Shown here in pieces: positions 1 through 31,630 of a stretch of DNA of 64,000 nucleotides (positions within the stretch are counted from its first letter, which is position 1; every line of letters begins with the position of its first letter). The notes beneath the pieces were generated by a model. That model was given only the letters and a program-made list of their open reading frames with translations. It had not been told where the DNA came from and made no database searches. The stretch is taken from assembly GCA_002007465.1 (NCBI GenBank), contig LNAC01000846.1, forward strand, positions 232,365 through 296,364, read 5' to 3'. This DNA is from Ailurus styani. Its lineage: Eukaryota; Chordata; Mammalia; Carnivora; Ailuridae. The position numbers and the translations under genes are program-made.

Positions 1-207
1 AATACATTTCTAGTATGCTCTATCAAGTGATATAACATGTCACTTGTAGACTTAGTCAAGTAGATTTATTAGATTAAAACAATGAAATGAGTTTAACACA
101 AGGCAAATACCAACCTAAAGCCACAAGAAAGGGCTCCCCCGGCCAATGATGTCACAGTTTGATATCAAACAGATTCATGGCAGAAGCTGATTAAAACACA
201 CTGACTA

Positions 208-272
208 GGGCGCCTGGGTGGCTCAGTGGGTTAATGCCTCTGCTTTCGGCTCAGGTCATGATCTCAGGGTCC
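208..272 (+). mobile_element. SINEC, 5' part only (cut by assembly gap)
   Basis: The head gggcgcctgggtggctcag and the middle segment are present, then the N. The bases just before it, aaaacacactgacta at 193-207, follow TT and fit a LINE-1-type TT|AAAA target site. The empty allele is at 444-458. Confidence 0.9.
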
Positions 273-273
273 N
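273..273. other. Assembly join (single N) with a 185-bp flanking duplication
   Basis: Positions 23-207 recur at 274-458 with one mismatch (T165 against G416), an offset of 251. The left copy continues into a SINE up to the N; the right copy continues into unique DNA. This looks like two haplotype contigs placed end to end. Confidence 0.9.
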
Positions 274-2197
274 TCAAGTGATATAACATGTCACTTGTAG
301 ACTTAGTCAAGTAGATTTATTAGATTAAAACAATGAAATGAGTTTAACACAAGGCAAATACCAACCTAAAGCCACAAGAAAGGGCTCCCCCGGCCAATGA
401 TGTCACAGTTTGATAGCAAACAGATTCATGGCAGAAGCTGATTAAAACACACTGACTAAATAAAAACCCGTGAATTTATAATGACACTGAAAAAGAGGAA
501 AGCAAAACCACACACAAAACCCAAACCAGCCTTGCTGAGAGAAACTGAACACCAACTTTCTCCTCCCCAAACTGATAATAAATGAAAAAAGAATCAGGCG
601 TTTATGCTCTTTCCTTCAAGAATTATATTTTTGGGTAAGCAAACAACCCTAGTTAAGACAAAATTCTTCATTATGCAAATGGTAGCTACGAAATGTGAAA
701 GGAATGACAGATTGGAAAATCTCCATCTTGCAGCCCCCATGAAATAATGTTGGCCATAATTGTAAGTGGAGAAAACCTTTAGAAAAAAGGTCGATAAGGA
801 AACTTTCAAGGGAGGCGCCAGGCTGTAGTATCTGATGCCCTAACCTTCTCAGCATAAGGAAGAGTGGGGCAGTCAGACAACAGTGCCTGCTGAAATAAGG
901 CAACAGGAAGTAGCCAGCACCACCTACTAGGAGTTCCTCTTGCCAGAAGCTGAACACAAATCTGATGCTGCCTCGAGAGCTACTGTCCAGTTTATAGGAA
1001 TAAAAGGAAGAATGAAGAAACTCTTAATACCATGCATATACACAGAGAACACGGGTCATTTCTTGAGGACAAGTGACCTGGCTTTTTCAGCAACAGTGAG
1101 ATTAGGAGTGGGGGCAGTTTTTGTAGATCAAGACAGACCGAAGACATGCTTTCAACCAAATATCCTGTGCAGACTTTGCATCCAGATTTTTGGGACGCTG
1201 AGGGAAACGTGAACACGGACTGGTGCCGCACGATACCGAGGAGTGAGCGTTCCTTCTGTGTGGTGTGGTACGGCACTGTGGTTACGGGTGTCCTACAGCA
1301 GGAAACTGAATACACGTGGAGAAAAGACTTGGCATCTTGGGCCATCAGAGGAAAAAGGGAGAGAAAACAGGTGTGGTGAAACCTTGAAAATTATTAAATA
1401 CAGAGAATGAGAATACAGAAGTTCTTCACGGGATTCTTTCTACTTTTGGAAGTATCTGAAAATTTCCAAACAAAAACTTTTTTGAGAATGGCCCAAAGCC
1501 GAGCAAAGGTTTCTGGGAAGGGAAAGATTTCTGCTCCCCTCCCTAGATACCCATGATCGTGACCCCCATAATCACCAACGGCTTCTTTGGTATTTCCAGA
1601 CTTAAGTAAAAAGACTGACAAAACATGTTCATAAAGGAAAGACTAAATCTAGAAAGGCCCTGCCCGAAGAGCCTGTTTAAACATTGACTGCAAATGCTCA
1701 TGGATTTAACGGCTTTGGAGCTAGGACAATTTATGCATATTTAGCGAATTAAAGTTGCATATAATTTCCATTTTACATCTCCAGAAAAAGGAACTGCTGC
1801 TGTTGCAAAACTAAATCCCCAAAGAAAATATGCTTGAAGGTCTTCGTTGGAGGGCCACTGCGACGAAAAACTTCCTAAGCATTTCAGTTCCGTAGTTAAC
1901 ACGGTAAGTCAAAACCGTAATTGACTCTCTGCCATGTCAATTTTACAGAAGTCTGAGCACACACATGTACGTATTTTTGTTTGCAAGTGGAATCACGCCA
2001 GGCATTTTCACGCTCATTTTCAATTAGTTCCTTTCTGTTTCACTGTTGTGTGTGGATTTTATCAATATGAAAAACACTGGAGGGAAGCTTGAAATGTAAA
2101 AGTTTCACTCCAACTAAAAAGTGAGAGTAGAGAAAAATCAGAAGTCATAGAACTTTGAGACTACCGGCAAGCTGACTTTTAGAGGCCTGGAACGTCA

Positions 2198-16080
<13,883 letters not shown>

Positions 16081-16330
16081 GGCGACGGCGGCCGCGGGAC
16101 CCTCCTCGGCGCTCCGGGAGCCACAGCGGAGAAACGTAACGCCCGCAGCCCCCGGGGCGCTCCTCGCCGTGCAGCCCACACGTCCGCCGCAGCCCGTCGG
16201 CCACCGTACAGCGGCCCGCGTGGTCGCTTCCTCTTCCGCTACTCGCCGGCGCGTCGGTCAGTCAAGAGAGGGCTCGCGACCCGCCGCGCTCTGGCTTCTC
16301 CCTGCACTGCCACCTGGCGGCGCCTCCTGG
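16081..16330 (-). promoter_or_regulatory. POLR3A: POLR3A 5' UTR and CpG-island promoter
   Basis: This GC- and CpG-rich DNA lies directly upstream of the POLR3A start. On the minus strand it has paired purine-rich GGAA cores at about 16225-16240 that fit ETS-family sites, and no obvious TATA box. The transcription start cannot be fixed from sequence but probably lies within 16150-16250. A CTCF-like site sits just upstream at 16310-16324. Confidence 0.6.
16310..16324 (-). promoter_or_regulatory. Candidate CTCF-like motif upstream of POLR3A
   Basis: The sequence ccacctggcggcgcc differs at about two positions from the usual CTCF core (CCACCAGGGGGCGCC). It sits at the edge of the POLR3A CpG island, between the two divergent promoters. 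The assignment rests on motif resemblance only. Confidence 0.35.
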
Positions 16331-16663
16331 AAACGGCAGCGGGGCCGGTTCCGGTCATTTCAAAAGCCCCTTTGCGGTTCGTTTCTCCAGGTCATGTGAC
16401 CCCCGCTGAGCCCTCGCAAAGCCTTGCCTCAGAACGTGTAGGCCACCAGGGACGAAACCTGCCCGAGATGGGAAATCGTCGTCATCCACATCGATACCCC
16501 CTAATTAAGCTCAGTCCTCTGATTCTTTGAATAAAGGTGGAAGCTAAAACGAACCTGCCGGGGAACGGAGGTACCAGCCGGAAGGCCACCGAAGGAAATA
16601 AAGGGCCCGAAAACACGGCCACGCGGGCAGTTTACTGAGTCACTTTAAAAAAGAAATGAATGA

Positions 16664-16860
16664 GGGCGCCTGGGTGGCTCAGTGGGTTAAAGCCTCTGCT
16701 TTCGGCTCAGGTCATGATCTCAGGGTCCTGGGATCGAGGCCTGCATCGGGCTCCCTGCTCGGTGGGGAGCCTGCTTCACCCTCTCTCTCTCTGCCTGCCT
16801 CTCCGCCTCCTTGTGCTCTCTCTCCCTCTGTGAAATAAATAAACAAAATCTTTAAAAAAA
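16664..16860 (+). mobile_element. SINEC, full length (between POLR3A and RPS24)
   Basis: Complete copy from gggcgcctgggtggctcag to a long A tail. The duplication aaaagaaatgaatga is present on both sides. Confidence 0.92.
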
Positions 16861-17826
16861 AAAAAAAAGAAATGAATGAAACTTGTAGGATTGATTACAA
16901 AAGCTGAAGCTGTAAATCTGTGAGAAGTCAGTCACGGTGAGCAAGGGAAAAGATGAGGGAGAGTAGGAATTGAAGATGATTGAAGTCCTCAGGAAATACC
17001 TGCCCACCGTCGGTGACAGCCCGTGCGAGGTGACCGTCGTGTGCCGTCTCCGCACGGCTGACTACCGAGGAAGCCTCACCACCGTAGGATTTAGTGCCAC
17101 AGGGCCCGAAGCTTCTTTATATTCGTGAGGACCTCTAGACAGAGCCAGTCAAGTGCCTCAACACCTGTGGGTTTTAAGGAGGGATGGTGCTGTTCGGACG
17201 CCGTGGATCCTCACTGGCAAAACACAAAGGTAACAGACAAAAAGCAAAGCAAATCAGACTTTACTTATTTCAGCAGATAATCACTTACAATCCCTTGGGA
17301 ACACCGTAGACAATACTGACAAGATGTGACGAGTGGCTTGTATCAGAGGTTAGCAGCGAAGGTTCTGGAATCCCGTGCCTCCCCGGGTACCGCCACCTGA
17401 AGTGGCGTGACCTTGAGGAAGTTATCCAGCTTCATTTTGTCTTAGCTTCCCCATCTTAGGAAAGGGGTGAGTGATAAGGACCCTAGCTCTTGGAGTGGGC
17501 GGAAGGTCAGACGGCAAAACGAATGTGAAAGCCATTAGGACGGACCAGGCACGTAGCAGTCACTCAGCGACTATTAGCTGTTGCTACGCTGAGAAATGCA
17601 GAAGCGCTCTCCTCAAAGCCTGCATCTGTGTCTCCTCTTCCACACTAATCTTTGGAGGTCCGGATGTTTCTTGTCGAACATGCACATATGTTATTTCTGC
17701 ATGACCATGTCACTTTAAACAACTAACAAATTTATGCATCAAATATTGATAAAAGCTCATTTTGGGGGGGGGTAAGGAGTAAGGTTTTCAGAAAAACACA
17801 AATTAAAGAAAGACTGTTTAATTATT

Positions 17827-17923
17827 ATTTTTTTTTTTTTAAAGAGTTTATTTATTTATTTGACACACAGAGAGAGAGATTACAAGTAGGCAGAGAGGCA
17901 GGCAGAGAGAGGAGGAAGCAGGG
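17827..17923 (-). mobile_element. SINEC, 3' part only (cut by assembly gap)
   Basis: Poly-T and then tttatttatttgacacacag up to the N. The site appears again without the SINE at 18031-18060, so this is probably a polymorphic insertion. Confidence 0.88.
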
Positions 17924-17924
17924 N
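17924..17924. other. Assembly join (single N) with a 116-bp flanking duplication
   Basis: Positions 17711-17826 recur at 17925-18040 with one mismatch (G17816 against T18030). The left copy runs into a reverse-strand SINE that breaks off at the N, while the right copy is the uninterrupted site. Confidence 0.9.
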
Positions 17925-18439
17925 CACTTTAAACAACTAACAAATTTATGCATCAAATATTGATAAAAGCTCATTTTGGGGGGGGGTAAGGAGTAAGGTT
18001 TTCAGAAAAACACAAATTAAAGAAAGACTTTTTAATTATTTATTCAGAAAATTACCAGAGAATCTCAAAGCAAGCAATACTTGCAAACACGAAAACGGTC
18101 GGTATTGTGTGCTTGAAATAACCAAACGTTTGGAGGCGGGCTTCAGCCGTTTCGCTTGCTCTAAACTGCGGAGGCTGGTCGACAGGCTCTCCTAAGATGT
18201 CTTCCCGCTTTACACACCTTTAACCGCACTGAGACAATTTAAACGGATTCGGTTCACCGTACTTTTAAGTACGGGAGGCTGAGGACCACGAGTGCCGCTG
18301 AACTCGGACACGCGCTCTGGTGAAAGCCGGCGGCGGAAGCTCCGAGGGGCCGGCCGTCGGCACTTTCCGTCCGGCACTGGCGCGGCCGCCCTGGACGGCT
18401 GGCCACGCCCCCACGCTGGCGCCGCTCGGGGGCCTTCGC

Positions 18440-18512
18440 CGCGCCTTGATACGATTGGCCGGCGGGGCGGGGTTCTCTTTTCGTCTCCGGCCGTGGCAGC
18501 TCGGGCGCCGTC
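18440..18512 (+). promoter_or_regulatory. RPS24: RPS24 core promoter and 5'-TOP leader
   Basis: An inverted CCAAT box (ATTGG) lies at 18454-18458 and a GC box (ggcggggcgg) at 18461-18470. They precede a pyrimidine tract ttctcttttcgtctcc at 18473-18488. Transcription most likely starts at a C near 18475, giving a short leader of about 38 nt. This is the usual layout of ribosomal protein genes, whose TOP mRNAs are translated under mTOR/LARP1 control (established for the class). Confidence 0.8.
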
Positions 18513-24553
<6,041 letters not shown>

Positions 24554-24562
<9 letters not shown>

Positions 24563-24642
24563 AGATGCTGCAGTGGCTTTATCTGTGGTGATTGTGCAGA
24601 TTTTTCATGAGAGGATTAATAAACTAAGAATGTTAATGCGTC
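24554..24642 (+). CDS. RPS24: RPS24 terminal exon (KE stop, 3' UTR)
   Basis: After the acceptor tttcacag the exon reads AAG GAG TAA, coding to 24562, then a short 3' UTR. Spliced directly from exon 4 the protein would end GKKKE (132 residues). AATAAA lies at 24618-24623 with a GT-rich stretch after about 24640, so cleavage is expected near 24640. Confidence 0.88.
24618..24623 (+). terminator. RPS24: RPS24 poly(A) signal AATAAA
   Basis: A canonical AATAAA hexamer lies in the terminal exon, 56 nt after the stop. The GT-rich tract tctggttgtttg follows about 17 nt downstream. Confidence 0.9.
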
Positions 24643-25220
24643 TGGTTGTTTGAAATGTATTTGAAGTTTACTGGGAGCGTTAAAAAACTACTCTGCTGTT
24701 AGAGCAGATTTAGATTGCTGCCCAAGTTCACATGTACCAGTACGTTTTTAGTGAAAACTTGGTATGATTGTCATTCCTTTCAGTAGCACAAGTATGTGGG
24801 TGTAGGGTGTGAGCAACATGTGAGAGCATATAGGGCCAGGCTTGTGTGCTCATTGTTAGTACTTACCGTCACTCTAGTAGGTCATTTTCTGAAAGACACA
24901 TTTGAAATCTGAATTTTTTTGGTCTTCTAGAACCTGACATCATTCTTATTACTGAAAAATTATTTGCTGACCTCAATAGAAAATTACTAGTTCACATTTT
25001 CATCATTTATCACGAAGCAAATAAGATCTGCCAGAATCATCTGTGCATTGTAGGTTTGTGCTTATGCGATAAGTGAATGGTGTATTATGAGTGGGGAATT
25101 TGAAAGAGGTTAATATAATGAATATTTGGTTGTAGTGTGTAATTGCTTGGTAAATCTGTATGTGCTTTTGGTGAAACATGGAGGGTTATGTAATGTCACT
25201 TTCTTTGCTAGATGCCAATT

Positions 25221-25416
25221 TTTTTTTTAAAGATTTTATTTATTTATTTGACACAGAGATAGAGATCACAAGTAGGCAGAGGAGGCAGAGAGAGAGAGAG
25301 GAGGAAGCAGGCTCCCTGCTGAGCAGAGAGCCCGATGCGGGCCTCGATCCCAGGACCCTGAGATCATGACCTGAGCCGAAGGCAGAGGCATTAACTCACT
25401 GAGCCAGGCGCCCTCC
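25221..25416 (-). mobile_element. SINEC, reverse strand
   Basis: Complete reverse copy about 580 bp beyond the RPS24 poly(A) site. It is flanked by gctagatgccaatt and gctggatgccaatt. Confidence 0.9.
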
Positions 25417-25505
25417 GCTGGATGCCAATTCTGAGTTTGGTTTTTTCATGCATCAGGGTTGAGGACGTGAGCTGTGGGTTATTGGTCAATTGTGTGGCTT
25501 TGAGA

Positions 25506-25695
25506 GGTGCTTTTTTTTTTTTTTTTTAAGATTTTATTTGGGGGAGAGAGAACAGCAGGGGGACCAGCAGAGGGAGAAGGAGAAGCAGACTCTCCATGGA
25601 GCAGGGAGCCCGATGCACGGTTTGATCCCAGGACTCTGGGATCATGACCTGAGCCAAGGGCAGATGCTTAACCAACTGAGCCACCTAGGTGCCCT
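25506..25695 (-). mobile_element. SINEC, reverse strand
   Basis: Reverse copy with an interrupted A/T tract. The duplication tggctttgaga lies at 25495-25505 and 25696-25706. Confidence 0.9.
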
Positions 25696-27218
25696 GGCTT
25701 TGAGAAATTTGAGGAGCAGTTCTTTTAGGATTACTGTGAGGGTTGGGGTGCCTTTTGATGAGAGGGTAAAAAGTAAGTTGGAGAGCTTGGGTATTTGGGA
25801 ATGGGGTGAAGAGGCATTAATGGCTTAAAGGTTTGGGGTTTCATTTTCCCCCGAAGTTGGTGTAGGATTGGTTTGTACCTTACATGGGTCCATCTGGGAG
25901 TCAAGCTTATAAATACGATTATAACTATGTAAGTAGATGAAAAGCACTAGAGAAACCGCAGGAAATTGTAAAGGTGTGAAAGACCTGCTTGGGTAGGTGG
26001 GGAATTCAGGAAGAAGCAAGAATCATGATAGAAGAAGGCACAAGAGGGTGCCGGAAGGAATGGTTGCATGTTTTGGAGAACATGGTGAGAGGCCTTGACT
26101 GAAGAAGGATGTGTGGAGCAGAGAACAGGGATGCAAGGGCTGGACCTGCTGGTCGAGGCCTGCTGATGGTGGGTGTCGTTTCACTTGGAGCTCAGCTCAG
26201 GCCGGGCTTTTGGGTTTGTGGAACCCACAGTCCTATGGCTTCCCGTGCTAGGGCCAGGACGTAAGCCTGCTGTACTGGCAGGAGAGTGGAGGAGTGGTGG
26301 ATTCAGGACTGCTAGTGTCAGTTTTCACCAAAGTGGCTAACAGGTGGTGTGGAGTTGGGGATTTTACAACTAGCAGTGCAGAAGCCATTCGTGCCTGGTG
26401 GCAAACGTTGCAGGAGAAGATGGGGTTCCTATGGCAGCGAGGTTGAGGGAGCAGAGGACTGGTGAGCATTGTGCAGGGGCAAGGAGCTGAAGAGAAGGGA
26501 AAGCTGGGAGAGGTGACACCTGGGCTGGCCCCGGGGTAAGGGCCTAGGTGAATTGGAGCTGGGGAAGAGTTGGAAAGTTGAGGAGCAGAGCTACCAGAAG
26601 CAGAATTAAGGGTAGGAGGTGGCTTAGAGAGTGGGGTACTAGAGACTGATGGGAAGATAGAAGGCACAGCTGTGGCGAGCCTGAGTGGTGGTGAATGAAG
26701 GTTGGTAGCAGTCACAGGATGAAGATTATCTGTTGGGATGTACTCAGGGAGGGCAGAGTTGGCAGTCGTTCAGCCAGTGTAGGCTCTTTGGGGAAGGGGG
26801 TCACGATGAACTCTGGCTGAGCTTGGTTTTCCAGGGGAGCTGCCTAGGCTGGGCTATTGCGGAAGTCACTGGGAGTGGGACTCCCGGTGGGAGTCCTTGC
26901 CTGTAAGCTCTGTTGCATAGGCACAACATTTTGAAACCGGACAAATGAAACCTAAAGATCGAGATGTCCAGTCTCTTGAAATACCAGGTACCAACAGCCC
27001 CTCACCTTCCTGCATGATGATAGTTGGCAAGGTTAGATTCTTGAGTTCCTGCCCTAGGATAGGTGTTTTGCAATCCCCCATGGCTTCCACGGCCTCAGCT
27101 CCTACAGCTAGCTTGCACCCTCTCTACCTGCACTATGGTTTTGTGTCCCTTTTGCAGGATTCTTCCATTTAGTCCAGCTGGATGCTGGCAAGTCAGTTGG
27201 TAACTGATTGGAGTAGCT

Positions 27219-27398
27219 TTTTTTTTTTTAAGATTTTATTTGACAGAGAACAAGCAGGGGGAGTGGCAGGCAGAGGGAGAGAGGGACTCCGGCTCCCCGC
27301 TGAGCAAGGAACTGGATGTAGGACTCCATCCTGGGATCCCAGGGTCATGACCTGAGCCAAAGGCAGATGCCCAATCGACTGAGCCACCCAGGTGCCCC
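27219..27398 (-). mobile_element. SINEC, reverse strand
   Basis: Poly-T start and head ending gagccacccaggtgcccc. A short duplication around tagctttt is present. Confidence 0.88.
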
Positions 27399-27419
27399 TG
27401 GGTTAGCTTTTCTTTAAGA

Positions 27420-27618
27420 TTTATTAATTAATTAATTTTTTAAGACTTACTTAGCACGGTTAGTGTGAGCACATGCGCTAGGGGAAGGTCTTGGGAGGGG
27501 CAAAGGGAGGAGGAGAGAATCTCAAGCTGACTCCCTGCTGAGCAGAGTCCAAGACCGTGAGATCAGCTAGCAGACCCTGAGTCGGACGCCCAACCAACTG
27601 AGCCACCCAGGCGTCTAT
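27420..27618 (-). mobile_element. SINEC, diverged, reverse strand
   Basis: A degraded copy with a GC-rich body and head gagccacccaggcgtc. The flanks ggttagcttttctttaa and gattaacttttctttaa fit an aged duplication. Confidence 0.8.
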
Positions 27619-28047
27619 GGATTAACTTTTCTTTAAATTGGGGTACCCAAGGGTACCTGCTCTGTTGCCCGGGCTGAAGAGGCTATTTTGAGGCCCAGAC
27701 GATGGAGGATCTCTGAGAACAGTTTGGAAACTGCAGTGCTAAGCAATGTGTGATAGGATGGAAGAACTCGTAGGAACTCATTTAAAATTGTGGACAGTCT
27801 GTGCTGTTGAACTTGAGGATTCTTAGGCATTCTGCATTGTTGGCCTTGACAGTAACCAGACCATGCTCTGCTGTCAGCAGTCTTTGAAAGGGCCTTTGTA
27901 AAAATGCAAACTTGACTTTCTAAGCAGAGTCAACAGGGAGGGAGAGCACCTTCCTTTTTCTTAATTTGGCACTGGGGGGAGCCTGTGGATTCATGAGAGG
28001 AAGCAGGGAATCTTTGAAGAGTGGCGAAAAGAGAAGCTAGAAGTGAT

Positions 28048-28227
28048 TTTTTAATTTAATTTTTTTTTTATTTGACAGATCACAAGTAGGCAGGCAGGCA
28101 CAGAGAGAGGGGGAAGCAGGCTCCCTGCTGAGCAGAGAGCCCAATGTGGGGCTCGATCCCAGGACCCTGAGATCATGACCTGAGCCGAAGGCAAGAGGCT
28201 TTAACCCACTGAGCCACCCAGGCACCC
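28048..28227 (-). mobile_element. SINEC, reverse strand
   Basis: Reverse copy with acaagtaggcaggcaggcac. The duplication gctagaagtgatt flanks it at about 28035-28047 and 28229-28241. Confidence 0.9.
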
Positions 28228-29689
28228 TGCTAGAAGTGATTCTTAATGGGTCGGTTTTACAGTGTCCAGTGAATACAGTCTTGGCCTCTTGCCTTATCAC
28301 TGCCCCAAGTTGCATTTATAGTTAGCCGCATGTGCCTAAGCAGTCAAGCAGCTTTTAACAGTGTTCTGCTCTTCCTTTGTTTCCTGGTAAGTTATTTTGG
28401 GTTCTTAAGACAGCATCTAAATAGGTCATACTCGTGGAGCCAAGGCAAGTACTGTTCTAAATTCTGTATAAACCATTTTCTTTAGCCTGCACAATAACCC
28501 TAAGAGACAGATCTCACTGGGCTCACGTAGGAGAGTTTAGAGCAGTTAAGAACTTGTGCAAGTGGTGTGGCTGGGAGAAGGGACAGTTGTCTGATTCCAG
28601 AGTCTTTATCCCTGTGCCATTATCCAATCAAATAGGAATTGAGCAGTTGTTCTCTGCAGGGCATGTAAAGGTTAAAGGTGAACAAGCCTCATGATTTGTA
28701 TACCCACTGTGTGCTCAACAAGGTGCCCGTTGCCATGGGATAATTGAAGTGGTAGATGGCCAACTGAATTTCCTGTTGACTGAACTGCTGTGTACCCTGG
28801 TCCCTGTGGAGGACCTGGAGAGATGAGTGAACTAACCCTTCCCTCAAAGCTCGGGGTTAAGCAACTCACTGCAGTCTCATGGCTTGGTTCCTCACTGTGA
28901 AGCAGCAGACGGTGCATAATTGTGTTAAGCTACATGCTAGGAATCTGAGGCAAGAGAATCTGCAGGTTGACTGGGTCTTGGAAGACTTAGGAAGTAATAT
29001 CACTAACAATCTGATCCGGATGCACAGGAGCAGCGTTTTCTGATCTATGGGTTACAAGTGGGGATGAGTTGGGGAGGGTGGGAGCAGAGTGCTTATAGGT
29101 GAGATGGAAGATCCTTTGGTGACTTCGGTGCCTCCCAGCAGTTTTGCACAATGCATCCTGGTACCAGAAACTCCATTTCAGACATAGATTTCAGCTTGGA
29201 TCTAAGGGCACAGCTATGCTTGATTCATTTGTTCAGGCAAAGTAGAGGCTTTCCTGAGTTCTGGAGCTCTGCAGTGTGGGCCCAGGGTGCGAACACACTG
29301 CCACACTTTTCATTTGTCCTTCCCCATCCACTACTTGAGCTTCCGGTAGGCCACATGTTGTGGAAGTGACACCTGCCCCAGAATAACTGTCCACAGTCTG
29401 GTTGAGGGTTAGGGTACAAGTGAGATCCTGAGGGAAATGGGACTAGAGAGGCCAGCAGGGAGCAAGTTACAGAGTATGTCGTATGCCAGGCTAAGGGTTT
29501 TTCTTGTTCAATATTTTGGTTGAATAAAAACTACTGGGTTGAGTGTCCTGTCACATTGCTGAATTCCTCTGCATGGGGGATACTTAAGCTGTTTGACTGT
29601 TCATCGTGCATGCTGGAGCGGGGATTTGTGCCAAAGGCTAGGGGATGAAGAGATGGCATCCACGCCGTCCAGCTTGATGGAAAAGGACT

Positions 29690-29810
29690 AGATTAGAACC
29701 TGGAGACCTGGTTTCTGATCCTTGTTCAGACTCTAACCACCTGGGGCTATGGGTAGCAAGGGATTTTACTAAGCCTCCACTTCCCTGTGTCTAGATGAGA
29801 TACAGGGCTG
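29690..29810 (+). mobile_element. MIR fragment
   Basis: Cues are 'gacctggtttctgatccttg', 'actctaaccacctgggg' and 'aagcctccacttccctgtgt'. Ancient. Confidence 0.55.
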
Positions 29811-29811
29811 G

Positions 29812-29950
29812 ACAAGTAGTTCCCAAACTTGGCATCTGAGGGCTTGTTAAAAATACAAACGCCCAGACTTCCTACCCCAATTTCCCGAGTGAGTTCTGGG
29901 TGGCACCCGACTGTAAGGTTGTGATAACTTCCTAGGTGCTGCTTCTGCTG
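29812..29950 (+). mobile_element. MER5A-type DNA transposon fragment
   Basis: 'gtagttcccaaacttggcatc', then 'gggcttgttaaaaata' and 'cctaggtgctgcttctgctg' follow the MER5A (hAT-Charlie) order. Confidence 0.6.
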
Positions 29951-30774
29951 AACTACGTACGTTAGGGGTATCTTGGACTCAGTGGGTCCCTGAGGTCCCT
30001 CCTGCCTCTGAGAATTGTTGAGTAGGAGAAATGGTTCTTGTCCTCAAGAAGTTGGCAGATGAACAGTAATATTACTATTGTTATTGCTAGTAAGATGATG
30101 GCAGAAGAGCTGACATTGTTTTTTATGTGTCAGGAAGCCTGTTGGATGAATTGTAGGTTTTCCCAGGTATTTGAAATTGGAGTGATCCTGGAAAACCTTT
30201 CAGAACCTGAAAAGGTGTAAAGTGAAGAACTAATTTTATGTGGGAAGATTTTGGAATGTTCTCAGATCCAGAAAATAACCTCCCAGCCTTAGAATACATT
30301 TTAGAAAGCATCTTGCTCATGGATGCCCAAAGTACATTGAGATAAAGCGCAGGTGCTCACAACACCATTCACAGCTATGGTGTCTTGATGCTGAGATGCT
30401 GAGTGTATTTAGGGGCCAGGGGCGTGTGGTGCCTCTTGCTGCTCAGGGAGCGCTGCAAAACAAACTAAATGCTATTTTTGCTTTTTTTTTTCCCCCCTGC
30501 AAAAGTGAAAATCCCCTTTGGATTTCTTTTGGTTAGTAGAAACAGGTGCTAATGTAGGTTTTTTGAGGGGGATAGCTGTATCTCATTTGCCCTTTGTAAC
30601 TATGAGGGAGCTACTAATCCACATTTTATAGATGAGACTGAGGCTCAAGAGCTTAAGGAACTTGATCAAAGTTACATAGCTTTGACATCATATGATAAGC
30701 CTGGGGACATTTGGAACATCTGAAAGAGCTAGAATTTGTGCTGAGCATTGATAGGTGCAGAGAGATTAGCAGAG

Positions 30775-30958
30775 GCAGTGGGTCTGAACAGGCTGTGTCA
30801 GCATCAACCTGCGAACTTGTTAGAAATGTGAAATCTTGGGCCCTACCCCAGAACTACTGAATCAGAAACTGGGTGGGTTCCCAGCAGCCTGTGTTTTAAC
30901 AAGTCCTCCAAGCCCTTCTGATGTAGGCTGACGTTTGAGAACCATTCACCGAGTTAGG
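30775..30958 (+). mobile_element. MER5A-type DNA transposon
   Basis: It starts cagtgggtctgaaca and ends gtttgagaaccattc. The internal order is 'ttgttagaaatgtgaaat', 'gggccctaccccagaac', 'tactgaatcagaaactggg'. This looks like an almost complete copy. Confidence 0.7.
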
Positions 30959-31499
30959 GTAAGGGGACGATATTCCGGAGGGGACAGCAGCTCTCCAAGG
31001 AAGGGTGGTACAATCACTGCTCCAATCACTGGCCTTTGCTTTGGTGGCATGAAGGGTCTGATGAGCCACATAGACTCCCACGAGGGGGCACTGTGGGCAC
31101 AGACTTGGAAGCTGCCTGCTTTGTTGTTCTGGCTGCTATCCTTGCGGAAGCATGAAAAAAGCCCGATGCCACATCAACTGGAGAGGTCACTCTTTCTTCT
31201 CAGAGAAGGTCTAATGGGGGTGGTAATCTTGTTTATAGGATTCGGCCCTCGTAGGCAAGCTGAACCTGCAGGGCTTTCTGCTGTTCACATGCGTGTGGTG
31301 ATGTCTAGCCATCCGTGCTGCAATGTCTCTGCAGATCCAGTGCAAATAACATTCCTTCTTTGTAAGCTGCCCCAGCCAAGGGGCTTGCAATTTATTGGGG
31401 AGGAAGGACACTGGAACCGTCGTGGCCTGATTCTGATTCACTGTTCTCCCTATTGTGCGATGCCTCGGTCCACTTCTTTTGAATGGTTTGGGTGGGGTG

Positions 31500-31630
31500 C
31501 CAGAGTGCTGGGTCATGAGACCTGTCTTCAGGCCTTAGCTCTGTCTCAGCCACACTTCCTGACCTCAGGCAAGTCCCTTTTCTCCTCTGTGCCTCAGTTC
31601 CCTACTCTCTGGGATGAGAGTGGTGGCTTT
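31500..31630 (+). mobile_element. MIR fragment
   Basis: 'gagacctgtcttcaggcctt', 'cctcaggcaagtcccttttc' and 'tgcctcagttccctactc' are MIR core cues. Confidence 0.65.

Larger units (their letters stand above)
16331..18439. other. Spacer between POLR3A and RPS24 promoters
   Basis: About 2.1 kb between divergent promoters. It holds one full SINE, a truncated SINE with the N at 17924, and otherwise unique DNA. No coding exon is supported. Confidence 0.8.
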
